The notes: generated by a model from the letters alone, not told the origin. DNA of 64,000 nt from Polyangiaceae bacterium (GCA_041389725.1 JAWKRG010000008.1:401441-465440), one strand, 5' to 3'; positions 8,657 through 18,161 are shown, numbered from the stretch's first letter. Made by a program: numbers and translations.

Positions 8657-9592
8657 CTAGCGCCCACACTGCGCGCCTTTGGGGAATCCGCGAGCGGGGG
8701 AGCGTTCGAGACGGGCCTCGGTGGCGCTGTCGTACTGGCCGGTCACCTTCAAGAGATCGTCTGCGTGGTTGAGGTTCCAAAGTTGCTGGAACGCCTTGAC
8801 GTCCACGTTGGCGCGGGATTGTGCGCCCGGGCCGGTGTAGTCGAAGTGGACGCGGTCGATGGCGCCGAGCCAACGGAACTGCTCGCTCTCGAGGGTCTTG
8901 CGCCAGGTCCCCGGTTCGGCGATATCGAGCGCCAAGCCCGTCTCGTGGTTGCTCTCTCCCGGCAGAGAAGCGAGCTTGATGCCGCAGCGTCGATCCGACG
9001 CCCAGCGTCGCAGGAGGTATTGCTGTGCAACGGTACGCAGGGCGCTGTTCACCTTGAGCTTCTGCTTGGGTCGCTTGGCCAGGGCGCGGAGGAAGTGCTC
9101 GCGCGCGTCAGCCTGCATGTACAGGAACACGTTCGAACCGACATCGAGGTTGGGTCGCGTCGGGACGCGTACGAACGCCTTCGCATCGATGCAACGGGAC
9201 TGCGCGATGATTTGGCGGCTCAGGCCGTCGACGCTCGACGTCGAGCACCCACGCGAGACGGCGTCGCGCACGCTACCCGCGCCGGGGGTCGGAGCGGGCG
9301 CCGGTCGCGGCGCCTCGGGTTGCTCGTCCTGGAACAACTCGTCGGCGGAGGCGGCCGCGGGGGCCGGCGCGAGAGGCAGCGAAGCGGTGGCTGCGTCGGT
9401 CTCGAAGTCGATGTCCGAAGCTGTGGCCGAGCCCGCGGCTGCGCCCGGCGATGGCGCGGCGGCCGTGGCGGCTTCCTTTGCTAGCGCGGTCGGCGCTGCG
9501 GATCCGGACTTGCGCAGCATGAACCAAACGTCGAGGACGATCACCGCGACCAGAACGGCCGCGCCGAGCCCGAACCAGGCGCCGCGAGTCAT
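8657..9592 (-). CDS. M15-type (VanY-like) peptidoglycan peptidase, membrane anchored
   Basis: 311 aa. One N-terminal membrane helix (about 8-26) anchors the protein, with a long Ala/Pro-rich periplasmic linker to about residue 110. The catalytic domain shows the M15 zinc signature SNHETGLALD (His216, Asp223) and VHFDY (His249 zinc ligand), plus SALRTVAQQ before it. This predicts D,D-carboxypeptidase or endopeptidase activity on peptidoglycan. The C-terminal 45 residues (VKAFQQLWNLNH, GQYDSATEARL) look like a peptidoglycan-binding-like repeat. It converges on the outer-membrane protein gene and lies 5 bp after the lipoprotein gene upstream of it. Confidence 0.85.
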   Translation of the reverse strand: MTRGAWFGLGAAVLVAVIVLDVWFMLRKSGSAAPTALAKEAATAAAPSPGAAAGSATASDIDFETDAATASLPLAPAPAAASADELFQDEQPEAPRPAPAPTPGAGSVRDAVSRGCSTSSVDGLSRQIIAQSRCIDAKAFVRVPTRPNLDVGSNVFLYMQADAREHFLRALAKRPKQKLKVNSALRTVAQQYLLRRWASDRRCGIKLASLPGESNHETGLALDIAEPGTWRKTLESEQFRWLGAIDRVHFDYTGPGAQSRANVDVKAFQQLWNLNHADDLLKVTGQYDSATEARLERSPARGFPKGAQCGR

Positions 9593-9597
9593 GAGGC

Positions 9598-10233
9598 TCA
9601 GCTACCTTGGCAACGCACTTCCACGGAGCCGTAGTAGCAGCGGCCACCGTCGCGCTTCGTCGGCGAGAAGCCCGGTGCCAGCGATGGGAGCAACGCCTGC
9701 GGGCAAGGCACGGGTTGCGGCGGGGGCGGATTGCAGCTCGCGCCGGGCGGGCAGTGCGTGGCTGGAAAGCTCTTGCGGCAGCTCAAGTCCGCGAGGTTCA
9801 TGAACACGTTGTCCGCGTTGCTGCGCGCTGGAAGCACCAAGGGCGTGCCGCCCGGCGGGCAGCGCACGGGGTAAGGCTTCGGTACGGTGCGACAATGTCC
9901 CGCATACTCGAAGGTTGGATCGCCGTCCTTGGCAGCGGGCAGCAACTCATCGGGGCACGCCGGCACGTAGGAGCGTTTGCCGTCGACCATGCGATAGCAA
10001 GAGCCGGTGCCGTCGTAGACGAGATCCGTGGTGTCGACTGTGGAGGTCGGTGGCGGCGTAGCGGTGCCCGTCGCGACGGGGTCGGGCGGCGTCGCTGTCG
10101 GCGTCGGAACCTCTGGCGAAGTCCCGGTGGGAGCAGGGCCTGGCGTGTTGGTGCCGCCGCTGCGCGTACACGCGCTCACGGCGAGGGTCACCACGAAGGG
10201 CGTCGCCAATCGACGGGCTCGCGCTTTCGGCAT
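9598..10233 (-). CDS. Predicted lipoprotein, Pro/Thr-rich linker and Cys-rich C-terminus
   Basis: 211 aa. Signal peptide with lipobox VSAC, then a Pro/Thr linker (residues ~28-68) and a C-terminal region with eight or more Cys in short motifs (GSCYRM, GHCRT, CPPGASC, GGRCYYG). The Cys pattern suggests a disulfide-rich extracellular module. The gene ends 5 bp before the M15 peptidase gene, so the two probably form a cell-wall related pair. No known family recognised. Confidence 0.72.
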   Translation of the reverse strand: MPKARARRLATPFVVTLAVSACTRSGGTNTPGPAPTGTSPEVPTPTATPPDPVATGTATPPPTSTVDTTDLVYDGTGSCYRMVDGKRSYVPACPDELLPAAKDGDPTFEYAGHCRTVPKPYPVRCPPGGTPLVLPARSNADNVFMNLADLSCRKSFPATHCPPGASCNPPPPQPVPCPQALLPSLAPGFSPTKRDGGRCYYGSVEVRCQGS

Positions 10234-10368
10234 CGGCGCAGCCTAACCGATTCCTCCCGAGTCACCAACGCCGGGCACCGCAGTGGAATGCGTGAGCGCG
10301 GTGGCCCAGGGGCTGGCGCCGCGTGCTGGGCCGCGCGGCGCCTATCGTTGAGGGGGCGTCGCTGCGGT

Positions 10369-12945
10369 TCACCGATCTAGAGACGCGTCTGGGGATGGGT
10401 TCGTGGTTGCTCCGCCGTCGAGCACGGCGGCGGCGTCGCTCGGTGTAGCGTCAGGGGTGGTCGCATCGCCCCCATCGAGCCCACCCGCGTCGTAGGCGCC
10501 ATCGCCGTCCACATCGACCCAGATCGGGTTGGTGAAGGCGAAGGGCTTCGCGCCAATCCCCGGCAGCACCGCATCCAAGTTGCGCTCGCCGTGCACGACG
10601 ACCACGATCCAGCTGTCTCGTTCCAGCTGCACGCTCGTTTGCCACGCGAGGCGCGGCTCTGCCGTGCCATTCGCGGGGGCTTGGGTCACGGCGCTGCGTA
10701 CACCGTTGACCCACACTTCCGCTCGACTCACATCGACCCAGGCCGGGGCGCGCACCGCCACCTCCACGGTGAGACTGCCGTCTTCGGTGGTGGCAAGTTC
10801 ACCTGGGCCAGCACCGGCGGCCTTCGCGTCGACGAAGGGCCCGTTCGTGACGAAAGCGCGACCACTCTTGAGGGCAGACACCAGCTGAGCCGCATCCAAG
10901 CGGTCGGGTTGGTCCTCGGAAACGTGCAGGTAGGTGCGGGGATAGCCCACGAACTCGCGGCTGAGCCAATGCGAGTCGGAGTTGCCCACAGCGGTATAGC
11001 GTCTGCCCGCGACCAAGAGCGCCATCCATTCGAGGAAGTTCTGCTCCATGACGTCGGGCTGCCCCAGCTCGAATCCGTTGATGACCTCGAGTACGTCGAA
11101 GTCGAAGCTGAAGATGTCGCTGGCGAACCGCGCCAGCTCGGGGTCCAACTTGCCCGCGCCGAAGTACCCGATTCCCGGCATGCGCGGGTGGTTGACCTGA
11201 ATCACGGCTTCGGGTGCGACCGAGCGTAGTGCACTGAAGATCCCATTGGGATCGAGGACGCTCAACTTCGGCAGTGCTTGGGTTGGGGGGTAGGGGTAGG
11301 CGTTGAAGTGACCGAATGCCTGGGTGGTCAGCTCTACGCCGGGCACTGTGAACATGCGATGGGATGCACCGAGCGTGGAAAGCGCGGGCCCATAGTCGGT
11401 CACGTGATTGTGATCCGTGGGCACCGCCAGCTCGATACCCGAAGCGACCAGCGACACGACTCGGTCTTCGAGGCTGACGGAGGAATCGTGGCTCGGCGCC
11501 GCGTGTAGGTGGAAATCGCAGGCGATCCAACCTGGCGTTTCCACGCGGCGAGGGAGTTCGGCGCGCACGGTGGCGCCCTTGTCGGGGCCGATCTCGACCA
11601 GGCTTTCCCATAGGGCGCGCTCTGGCCCCTGACTGAACGTGACTTGGTACTTCCCCTTCGGAAGCTGCACGCGTCCCTCGCCGGTCAGGGTGTAGCCACC
11701 ATGTCCGGCTCCCTCGGCACGCTCCGTTGGGCCGAAAAACGGCGTCTTGGTCGGCGCGATTCCGCTCACGGACCAGCGCGCGGCCAGCGGTCGTTGATTC
11801 TCATCGACGACGCTGAAGCGCAACTGGCCTGGGTCCGGCGCGATCAGCTTCACTCCAAGGGGCGTCGTGCCATCGACCACGTCGACGCGGGTCGAGTCTT
11901 CGCCACCGGGAGCGCGCAAGACCAGCTCGTACTCCCCCGGCGGTACAGGCAACGCGAATCCGCCATCTCGCTCGGCACTTACGGCGAGCACCACGCGCCC
12001 GTCGGGGTGGCGCGCTTCGATCGTGGCCCAGGCCGGGGCAGGAACGAGCTTGCCTGCGACCGTTCGCGTCGAACGTCCCGTGGCGTTCCAGGCGGCCTTT
12101 GCGACGGGGCCCAGTCCCCCCGCTGCGACGTGGAGAGTGCGTTTCACCTCGTGGTAGGCGCCGGGTGCCAAGTCTGCGGCGCGCGTCATGGCGCGCTGTT
12201 CCGTCGGACCGATGCGGCTGAAACGAAAGTCCACGTCGGCGCCACTCGGGTAGGCCAAGGCCAGGGAAGCCGAATTGCCACGCCGGGCCAGCCACGGCAC
12301 GCGGGCATGGGTCGTCGCTTCCACGTAGCCCAGCCGCGGCGCGAAGCTGGTGGCGCCCGGCCACGAAACCACGTCGCCCACTGCCACCGCACGAAGCACC
12401 TGTTTGGATTCGTTCTTCACGCGCGTGACGAGCGTGAGCGCCGAGCTGCCAGGTTTGACCGACAGTGTGGTCTCGAGGGTCACCCGCGGGTCTTTCGCTT
12501 CGTGAGTCAGCACCAAGACCGGGCGTCGGTTCTGCAGCGCGGGTGCAACACGACGGGCGGCGAGCGCCACGGGCGCGCCCTGAATGTCCAGGGCGGGCAT
12601 CAGGCCCATCAGCGCGTCGTCGCTCATGTCCAAGCGCGCAAGATCCAGGATCGTTCCGTGCCGCAAGTTTCGGTCGAACCCTTCGGCATCCGCACCGACC
12701 GTCACGCGTAGGCCCGCAGTCTCGAGTAGCCAGTCGCCCTCTTGGGCTTGAACGGCGGGCCCGCTTGGTACGGCGTCGGCGGCCAGTCGGTTCAGGGTGA
12801 CGCCCTCGCCGACCAGGGGCAAGTCCACTTGCGCTTCTCGGTTGCGCCGCAACCAAGCGCCGTACAGCACGATGGCGAGGACGAACACCAGGGCCACCGC
12901 AAAGGGAGCGAGGCGCACGGTGAGCGTTCTGAACTTTGCTTGCAA
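10369..12945 (-). CDS. Membrane-anchored PHP/CehA-like metallohydrolase
   Basis: 858 aa. A single membrane helix (about 12-30) is followed by a beta-rich region (to ~470) with carboxypeptidase-regulatory-like modules (PPGEYELVLRAPGG, LPKGKYQVTF). The PHP-type hydrolase domain has metal-binding motifs DFHLHAAPS, PTDHNHVTDY, GVELTT, VNHPR and GNSDSH, in the order seen in CehA/McbA-type PHP proteins. The C-terminus is an Asp/Ala/Thr-rich low-complexity tail. Probably acts in the periplasm or outside the cell on a phosphoester; substrate unknown. A shorter relative with the same motif order lies at about 53.7-55.3 kb. The tRNA-Phe gene lies 19 bp upstream of its start, on the same strand. Confidence 0.85.
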   Translation of the reverse strand: MQAKFRTLTVRLAPFAVALVFVLAIVLYGAWLRRNREAQVDLPLVGEGVTLNRLAADAVPSGPAVQAQEGDWLLETAGLRVTVGADAEGFDRNLRHGTILDLARLDMSDDALMGLMPALDIQGAPVALAARRVAPALQNRRPVLVLTHEAKDPRVTLETTLSVKPGSSALTLVTRVKNESKQVLRAVAVGDVVSWPGATSFAPRLGYVEATTHARVPWLARRGNSASLALAYPSGADVDFRFSRIGPTEQRAMTRAADLAPGAYHEVKRTLHVAAGGLGPVAKAAWNATGRSTRTVAGKLVPAPAWATIEARHPDGRVVLAVSAERDGGFALPVPPGEYELVLRAPGGEDSTRVDVVDGTTPLGVKLIAPDPGQLRFSVVDENQRPLAARWSVSGIAPTKTPFFGPTERAEGAGHGGYTLTGEGRVQLPKGKYQVTFSQGPERALWESLVEIGPDKGATVRAELPRRVETPGWIACDFHLHAAPSHDSSVSLEDRVVSLVASGIELAVPTDHNHVTDYGPALSTLGASHRMFTVPGVELTTQAFGHFNAYPYPPTQALPKLSVLDPNGIFSALRSVAPEAVIQVNHPRMPGIGYFGAGKLDPELARFASDIFSFDFDVLEVINGFELGQPDVMEQNFLEWMALLVAGRRYTAVGNSDSHWLSREFVGYPRTYLHVSEDQPDRLDAAQLVSALKSGRAFVTNGPFVDAKAAGAGPGELATTEDGSLTVEVAVRAPAWVDVSRAEVWVNGVRSAVTQAPANGTAEPRLAWQTSVQLERDSWIVVVVHGERNLDAVLPGIGAKPFAFTNPIWVDVDGDGAYDAGGLDGGDATTPDATPSDAAAVLDGGATTNPSPDASLDR

Positions 12946-12964
12946 AACTCGGGCGGGGTGGGCT

Positions 12965-13040
12965 TGGTGTCCAGGGACGGAATCGAACCGCCGACACGTG
13001 GATTTTCAATCCACTGCTCTACCGACTGAGCTACCTGGAC
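12965..13040 (-). tRNA. tRNA-Phe (anticodon GAA)
   Basis: A complete 76-nt cloverleaf including an encoded CCA: 7-bp acceptor stem (GTCCAGG/CCTGGAC), D arm GCTC...GAGC, anticodon stem GTGGA/TCCAC enclosing loop TTGAAAA (anticodon GAA), T arm GGCGG-TTCGATT-CCGTC, discriminator A then CCA. Decodes UUC/UUU. It is preceded by a plausible promoter on the same strand. Confidence 0.97.
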
Positions 13041-13051
13041 GGGGGTCGGGA

Positions 13052-13081
13052 CAATTAGCAAAAAGGGGGGCAGGGGAGCAA
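13052..13081 (-). promoter_or_regulatory. Candidate sigma70-type promoter of tRNA-Phe
   Basis: On the minus strand, TTGCTC and TAATTG are separated by 18 nt, and the -10 box ends 11 nt before the mature tRNA. The same -35 hexamer precedes the tRNA-Val gene in this window. Inferred by eye only. Confidence 0.42.
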
Positions 13082-13088
13082 GGCTCCT

Positions 13089-15263
13089 TCACATTTCCGT
13101 CGTTTCTTTCGGCCCGCCGCCCAAAACCGTCGCTTTCGCCTCAGCGGCGGCGCGCGTCACGGGGCGTGCCTCGATCTCCACGGCGACGAGCTGTGCCATT
13201 CCGCTATCGGGATCCAGCGCGTCCGCATCCGCAGAGCACAGCTGATTAACGTTGCATCCGCCCCGGGAGTGCGCAGTGCGCCAACTCGCCGCCGCGTCGT
13301 GTCCGTAACCATGTGGCACCGCCACTGCACCTGCCACGAGATCTTCGTCGACGCGAGCGCCCAGCTCGATGGACTGACTGCCAACGCTGAGCCTCACGCG
13401 GTCCCCCGACTCGATACCAAGGCGCTTCGAGTCGCGCACGGAGAAGTACGCAGCGTGCTCGGGCAGCGACAGCCGCGGGTTGTCGTGCATCCAGGAGTTG
13501 TGACCCAGAGCCTCGCGCCGCGAGATGAGGCGCAAGCCGCGGCGTCGATGTCGGAGCTCTGCTTCGAGCTCCGGCAGCCGCGTCCACACGCGGGCCGCGT
13601 CGAGCACGATCGGGTTCGATCGTCGCGTCCGCAGGAACCAGCCGGGGTTCTCTCGGGCACTCAAGTCAATGCCGTGAGGCGACCTGCGCAGGGCGGCCAA
13701 GGGACGGAGGCCCAGCGCTCGAGCCAGGAGGGGGAGCGCCAGCGCACGCGGGCCTCCCACGCGAAGGGCGGCGCGAAGCGCGAGATCGGCGGCGCGGTTG
13801 CCGAACAAGGGCAAGCCTGCGTGGCGACAAATGTCGACCAAGATCTCCCACTCCGGCTTGCGCTCACCGAAAGGCGTTACCACGGCCTCGGTCCACTGCA
13901 CGTAGGGGCGTGGTTGGAGCTGAAGCTGAGCCAAGGGGAAGTCCTCGCGTTCGAGAAAGTCCGTTGCAGGCAGCACGTGAGTGGCGTGGGCGCCGGTGTC
14001 GTTGACGAAGAGATCGATGCTGACGTGGAGCTCGAGGCGGGCCAGCGCCCGGCGCAGCCTCTCTCCGTCGGGTGCGGACAGCACCGGATTGCCAGCAATG
14101 CAGACCAACGCACGGATCTGGTCCGTCCCGGGCGTCGTGATTTCGTCCGCCAGAATTGCTGCTGGAAGCGTGCCCAGCACCGGCGAGAAGCCGCCAATGC
14201 GGCTGGTATGGTCGGGCTCACGGTCGAGCCCGAGGCGAGCTGCAAGCCCCGCGGTGTCCGCAGCTCCGCGCACGATCAACGCTCCGCCAGCGCGGTCCAG
14301 GTTGCCGGTCAAGACCTCGAGGGCGATCTTGGCAGCGTAGGCGATGTTGCCGAAGCGTCCTTGGTTCACACCGGTGGAGACGTGACAGAAGGCACCCGGC
14401 GCCGCTGCGAAGTCTCGCGCCAGGTTCTCGATGGTGGGGGCAGGAATGCCCGTGTACTCCGCGACCTGCGCCGGCGCGAAGGCCTTGACCAAGCTGCGCA
14501 AATGCTCGCAACCACGAGTCGTCTCCGCGACTTTCGCCGAGGAGTACAGGCCCTCGCGTAGGATTACTTCGAGCATGGCGAGCAGGAGCGCAGCGTCAGA
14601 ACCGGGCGTGATGGGCAGATGCTCTCCCACCCGCCGTGCGGTCTCGGAACGCCGTGGGTCGACCACGACGACGCGGCCACCGCGCGATACGATGCCCTGC
14701 AAGCGCTCCACCATGCGCGGCGCGTTGATGAACGAACTCTGACTGACCGCGGGGTTCGTGCCGATCAGCAGTGCGAAGTTCGCGCGATCCAGATCCGGCA
14801 CCGGATGCGTTCCGCTCGAGCCGAGCATTTGCTTGGCGACCAGGAACTTGTTGTTGCAGTCCAGGGATCCGGCCGAGAAGTAGTTGCGCGTGCCGAGCGC
14901 GCGTACGAACGCGACCCCGTACACCGGCAAAGTGTAGGAAAACGCCGCGGGATTGCCGATGTAGACGCCGACGGCGTGAGGGCCGTGCTCGTCGACGATC
15001 CGGCGTAGCGACATGCCGATATCGGCGTAGGCTCGTGACCAGGTCGTTCGCTCCAGGCCTCGCTCGCTCCGACGTAGCGGGTGGTTCACGCGGCCCGCTC
15101 CGCGATGCACCTCCGTGAAGCGCGTGCCTTTCGCGCACGCGAAGCCCCGAGACACCACGTGATCGCGGTCCGGCCGCAATGCGATCACGTCCTGTCCCTC
15201 CACCTCGGCCACCAGTCCGCAAGCGGCCTCGCAGATCCTGCAGTACGTCGCCACCCTCTCCAT
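13089..15263 (-). CDS. Molybdopterin-dependent oxidoreductase (MopB superfamily), paralogue 1
   Basis: 724 aa. The N-terminal [4Fe-4S] site is C8-x2-C11-x3-C15-x27-C43 (YCRICEAACG ... FACAKG), followed by molybdopterin-guanine-dinucleotide binding blocks (GTNPAVSQSSF, VVVDPRRSETA, AGNPVLSAPDG) and a C-terminal molydopterin-dinucleotide-binding domain (GHNSWMHDNP, VPHGYGHD). No Tat signal, so cytoplasmic. Formate-dehydrogenase-alpha-like in architecture, but no partner electron-transfer subunit is adjacent and the substrate is unknown. The ATG at MERVATYC is chosen because further upstream codons lie opposite a lipoprotein gene. A second copy occurs near 60-62 kb with identical Cys spacing. 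Confidence 0.9.
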   Translation of the reverse strand: MERVATYCRICEAACGLVAEVEGQDVIALRPDRDHVVSRGFACAKGTRFTEVHRGAGRVNHPLRRSERGLERTTWSRAYADIGMSLRRIVDEHGPHAVGVYIGNPAAFSYTLPVYGVAFVRALGTRNYFSAGSLDCNNKFLVAKQMLGSSGTHPVPDLDRANFALLIGTNPAVSQSSFINAPRMVERLQGIVSRGGRVVVVDPRRSETARRVGEHLPITPGSDAALLLAMLEVILREGLYSSAKVAETTRGCEHLRSLVKAFAPAQVAEYTGIPAPTIENLARDFAAAPGAFCHVSTGVNQGRFGNIAYAAKIALEVLTGNLDRAGGALIVRGAADTAGLAARLGLDREPDHTSRIGGFSPVLGTLPAAILADEITTPGTDQIRALVCIAGNPVLSAPDGERLRRALARLELHVSIDLFVNDTGAHATHVLPATDFLEREDFPLAQLQLQPRPYVQWTEAVVTPFGERKPEWEILVDICRHAGLPLFGNRAADLALRAALRVGGPRALALPLLARALGLRPLAALRRSPHGIDLSARENPGWFLRTRRSNPIVLDAARVWTRLPELEAELRHRRRGLRLISRREALGHNSWMHDNPRLSLPEHAAYFSVRDSKRLGIESGDRVRLSVGSQSIELGARVDEDLVAGAVAVPHGYGHDAAASWRTAHSRGGCNVNQLCSADADALDPDSGMAQLVAVEIEARPVTRAAAEAKATVLGGGPKETTEM

Positions 15264-15409
15264 GCCTCCAACGATACGCGCTTTGTGGTCACGACGAGAG
15301 CGACGACGAAACTCGCCTGCTTTCCAGGCCTTGCGCGCGGTGGCCTGCGGCTGCGTTGCCAGTGGCGCTGGCGCCGTGGCAGCGTGCCCAGGTGCGGGCT
15401 CGGACATCG

Positions 15410-15979
15410 ATGGCGGCGCAATTGCTTTGCGTGCTTTCGCTTTGCGCGCTCTCGCTGGGCGCACTGGGGTGCGTTCAGCCGATGGCAGCGCCGCCAGTCG
15501 CGACGCCGCGACCGAGCGCGACGCCGCAGGCGGACCTCCTGAACTTGTCGGCCGAAGCTCCGTCCCGACCCGGTCGCATGCGGGGTGACCCGTATTGGAT
15601 GCATGCCAAGGATTCCCACCTTGCACTCGCAGCGCTTGCCGAGCGCGAGGGCGCGAGCGGCCTGCTCGAAGGCGTGCGCCTGGGCGGCGGCGTCGCCATT
15701 GTCGCCTTGGCGGCATTGCCCCTTGTTCCCGATGCGGAGACTGGGCTGGGCCCACTGTGTGATCTGCTGCCGCGCACGGAGGGCGAGTCGCGCACGCGCT
15801 TGCTGACGTCCCTCGTCGCCCTGGCCGAAGCGGTCGCTTCGGACCGGGAACGCGTAGCCATGGAGGAGATTTCCGTCTGTCGCACGCGACTCGAGCGACT
15901 GGCCGGGGACCGAAGCCAGCCCGCGTCCCAGCGGGATTTGGCTGCGGCGGGCCGGGTCGAGCTGGATCGCCTTCGTTGA
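15410..15979 (+). CDS. Predicted lipoprotein, alpha-helical
   Basis: 189 aa. The chosen ATG gives a lipoprotein signal peptide (LLCVLSLCALSLGALGC; lipobox GALGC). The mature part is Ala/Leu/Arg-rich and helical, with segments such as DSHLALAALAEREGASGLLEGV and LLTSLVALAEAV reminiscent of HEAT-like helical hairpins, though I cannot assign a family. The upstream 146 bp separate it from the divergent oxidoreductase gene. It ends 74 bp before the PilT-like gene. Function unknown. Confidence 0.7.
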   Translation: MAAQLLCVLSLCALSLGALGCVQPMAAPPVATPRPSATPQADLLNLSAEAPSRPGRMRGDPYWMHAKDSHLALAALAEREGASGLLEGVRLGGGVAIVALAALPLVPDAETGLGPLCDLLPRTEGESRTRLLTSLVALAEAVASDRERVAMEEISVCRTRLERLAGDRSQPASQRDLAAAGRVELDRLR

Positions 15980-16053
15980 GTCGTTTCGTCGTCGCTGACT
16001 GGTTTCGCACGAGGGACTTTCGCTGACGCGCGCGCGGCGGCTATGCTCGACCC

Positions 16054-17133
16054 GTGGTCAGCTTGGCGCCTGGTGCCGGGAACAATCCCTACGCTTCCGA
16101 GGGCTACCTCCATCAGCTGCTCTCGAAGGCGATCGCCGCAGGGGCACGCGATGTCCATCTCAAGGTCGGGCAACCGCCCGGAGCACGGGTGCGTGGCGGT
16201 ATCGTCTACTTCCGCGTCGACAAGATCAGGCCTGAAGACACCGAGGCGGTAGCGCGACATCTGATCAAGGATCCGTCCCTACGCGGGGATCTCAAGGCCT
16301 TCAGCGAGTACGACACGTCCTACGCTGCACCTGGCATCGGCCGCTTTCGCGTCAACGTCTATCGGCAGCGAGGCACGCTCGCCATCGTGATGCGTGCGAT
16401 TCCTTTCGAGGTGCCGTCTCTGGAATCCCTGGGCGTGCCGCGCGCGGTCGTCGACCTGTCGGAAAAGGAACGGGGATTGGTGCTGTGCGTCGGTGCCGCC
16501 GGCAACGGCAAGAGCACGACCCTCGCAGCGATGGTTGCGCACATGAACGAGACCATGTCGCGGCACATCGTGACCATCGAAGATCCGATCGAGTATCTGC
16601 ATCGTGACGGACGTTGCAGCGTCAGCCAGCGCGAGATCGGTATCGACACCAAGAGCTACGCCGATGCGCTGCGTGCCAGCCTGCGACAGGATCCGGACGT
16701 GATTCAAGTCGGTGAGATTCGAGACACCGAGACCATGGAGATCTCCCTGAAGGCCGCGGAAACGGGCCACTTGGTGCTCACGACGCTGCACACGCCCGAC
16801 GTTGCGCGTACGGTCAATCGCGTCGTGGCCCTGACCCACGGCGACCCCGAGGACGTCCGCGAACGCTTGGGGGACGCGCTCCAAGGCATCGTGGCCCAGC
16901 GCCTGCTGCCGCGCGCCGACGGCCAGGGCATGGTGCTCGCGACGGAACTCTTGATCGCTACCGGTTCCGTTCGCGAAGCGGTAAAGCGCCCCGTGGGCAA
17001 TCCGTCCCTCAAGGAGTTGATGGAGTCGGGGCATGGCATGTACGGCATGCAGACCTTCGAAATGAGCGTGAAATCCCTGCTGCGCGAGGGCCTGGTGGAT
17101 CGCGAAGTCGCGCGCGCCGCCATCGGTTTCTGA
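16054..17133 (+). CDS. PilT/PilU-like type IV pilus ATPase
   Basis: 359 aa, close to the 340-380 aa of PilT/PilU. Walker A is GAAGNGKST (147-155), the Asp box IEDPIEYLH, Walker B DVIQVGEIRD and His box HLVLTTLHT follow, plus the arginine-rich N-terminal domain DVHLKVGQPP. PilT-type hexameric ATPases sit at the inner-membrane base of type IV pili and power retraction. Walker A has AAGN where most PilTs have PTGS, and it is not with other pil genes, so it may be an accessory retraction ATPase. GTG start; the gene lies 68 bp before biotin synthase with no visible terminator between. Confidence 0.9.
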   Translation: MVSLAPGAGNNPYASEGYLHQLLSKAIAAGARDVHLKVGQPPGARVRGGIVYFRVDKIRPEDTEAVARHLIKDPSLRGDLKAFSEYDTSYAAPGIGRFRVNVYRQRGTLAIVMRAIPFEVPSLESLGVPRAVVDLSEKERGLVLCVGAAGNGKSTTLAAMVAHMNETMSRHIVTIEDPIEYLHRDGRCSVSQREIGIDTKSYADALRASLRQDPDVIQVGEIRDTETMEISLKAAETGHLVLTTLHTPDVARTVNRVVALTHGDPEDVRERLGDALQGIVAQRLLPRADGQGMVLATELLIATGSVREAVKRPVGNPSLKELMESGHGMYGMQTFEMSVKSLLREGLVDREVARAAIGF

Positions 17134-17201
17134 GCGACAGCGCCAGGTGCGAAGCGTGCTTCCCGTTGCCAGCGGCCCCTGACTCGTGCGAACAAGCCGC
17201 C

Positions 17202-18161
17202 ATGGATCTTCGTCACGACTGGACTGCAAGCGAGGCGCGCACAATCCACGACACTCCGCTGTTCGAGTTGATCGATCGAGCGCGGTCGGTGCATCGCGAG
17301 TCCTTTCCCGAGGGCGCGGTTCAACTCTGCACCCTGATTAGCGTCAAGACCGGCGGCTGCCCCGAGGATTGCGCGTACTGTCCGCAGTCGTCGCACTACG
17401 AGACCCCGGTCCAGGGTCAGAAGATGCTGAGCGTGGACGACGTGGTGGACGCGGCGCGGCGCGCCAAACGTGCGGGCGCCACGCGATTTTGCATGGGTGC
17501 GGCGTGGCGTGAGGTCAAGAGTGGTAGCGCCTTCGACAACGTGCTGGAGATGGTCAGTCGCGTGAAGGCGGAGGGCCTGGAGACTTGCGTGACCCTGGGC
17601 ATGGTCAACGCCGAGCAGGCGGGCGCGCTCAAGCGCGCGGGGCTCGACGCCTACAACCACAACCTGGACACCAGCCGCGAGCACTACAAGTCGATCATCA
17701 GCACTCGGAGCTTCGACGAACGTCTGTCCACCTTGCGCCACGTGCGCGACGCGGGGATCAGCGTGTGCACGGGTGGCATCATCGGCATGGGCGAAGGCAT
17801 CGACGACCGCTGTCGCCTGCTGGTGCAGTTGGCAACGCTCGAGCCACACCCCGAGAGCGTTCCCATCAACGCGCTGGTGCGCGTGCCCGGTACGCCTCTC
17901 GAGCACCTGCCACCGGTGGAGCCCTTGGAGCTGGTGCGCATGATCGCGACGGCGCGCATCATGATGCCGCAGTCGAAGGTTCGCCTCAGTGCGGGCAGGA
18001 CGGAGCTGTCCCGGGAGGCGCAGTTGATGTGCCTGTTCGCTGGTGCCAACAGCATTTTCTACGGAGATCAGTTGCTCACCACGGGCAACCCCGAGACGAG
18101 CACCGATGACGCGTTGATTCGTGAGGCGGGTCTGGCGCGCGAAGCCCCCGCAGCGCTCTGA
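17202..18161 (+). CDS. bioB: Biotin synthase
   Basis: 319 aa, typical of BioB. The radical SAM motif GGCPEDCAYCPQS (Cys53, Cys57, Cys60) and later blocks RFCMGAAWR, YNHNLDTS, CTGGIIGMGE, PINALVPV-like INALVRVPGTPL and LSAGR(TE) carry the [2Fe-2S] ligands. It inserts sulfur into dethiobiotin, the last step of biotin synthesis, in the cytoplasm. A TTG lies 12 codons upstream in frame but the ATG is preferred. No other bio gene is in the window. The last 94 bp overlap, tail to tail, the 3' end of the GT39 gene. Confidence 0.96.
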   Translation: MDLRHDWTASEARTIHDTPLFELIDRARSVHRESFPEGAVQLCTLISVKTGGCPEDCAYCPQSSHYETPVQGQKMLSVDDVVDAARRAKRAGATRFCMGAAWREVKSGSAFDNVLEMVSRVKAEGLETCVTLGMVNAEQAGALKRAGLDAYNHNLDTSREHYKSIISTRSFDERLSTLRHVRDAGISVCTGGIIGMGEGIDDRCRLLVQLATLEPHPESVPINALVRVPGTPLEHLPPVEPLELVRMIATARIMMPQSKVRLSAGRTELSREAQLMCLFAGANSIFYGDQLLTTGNPETSTDDALIREAGLAREAPAAL

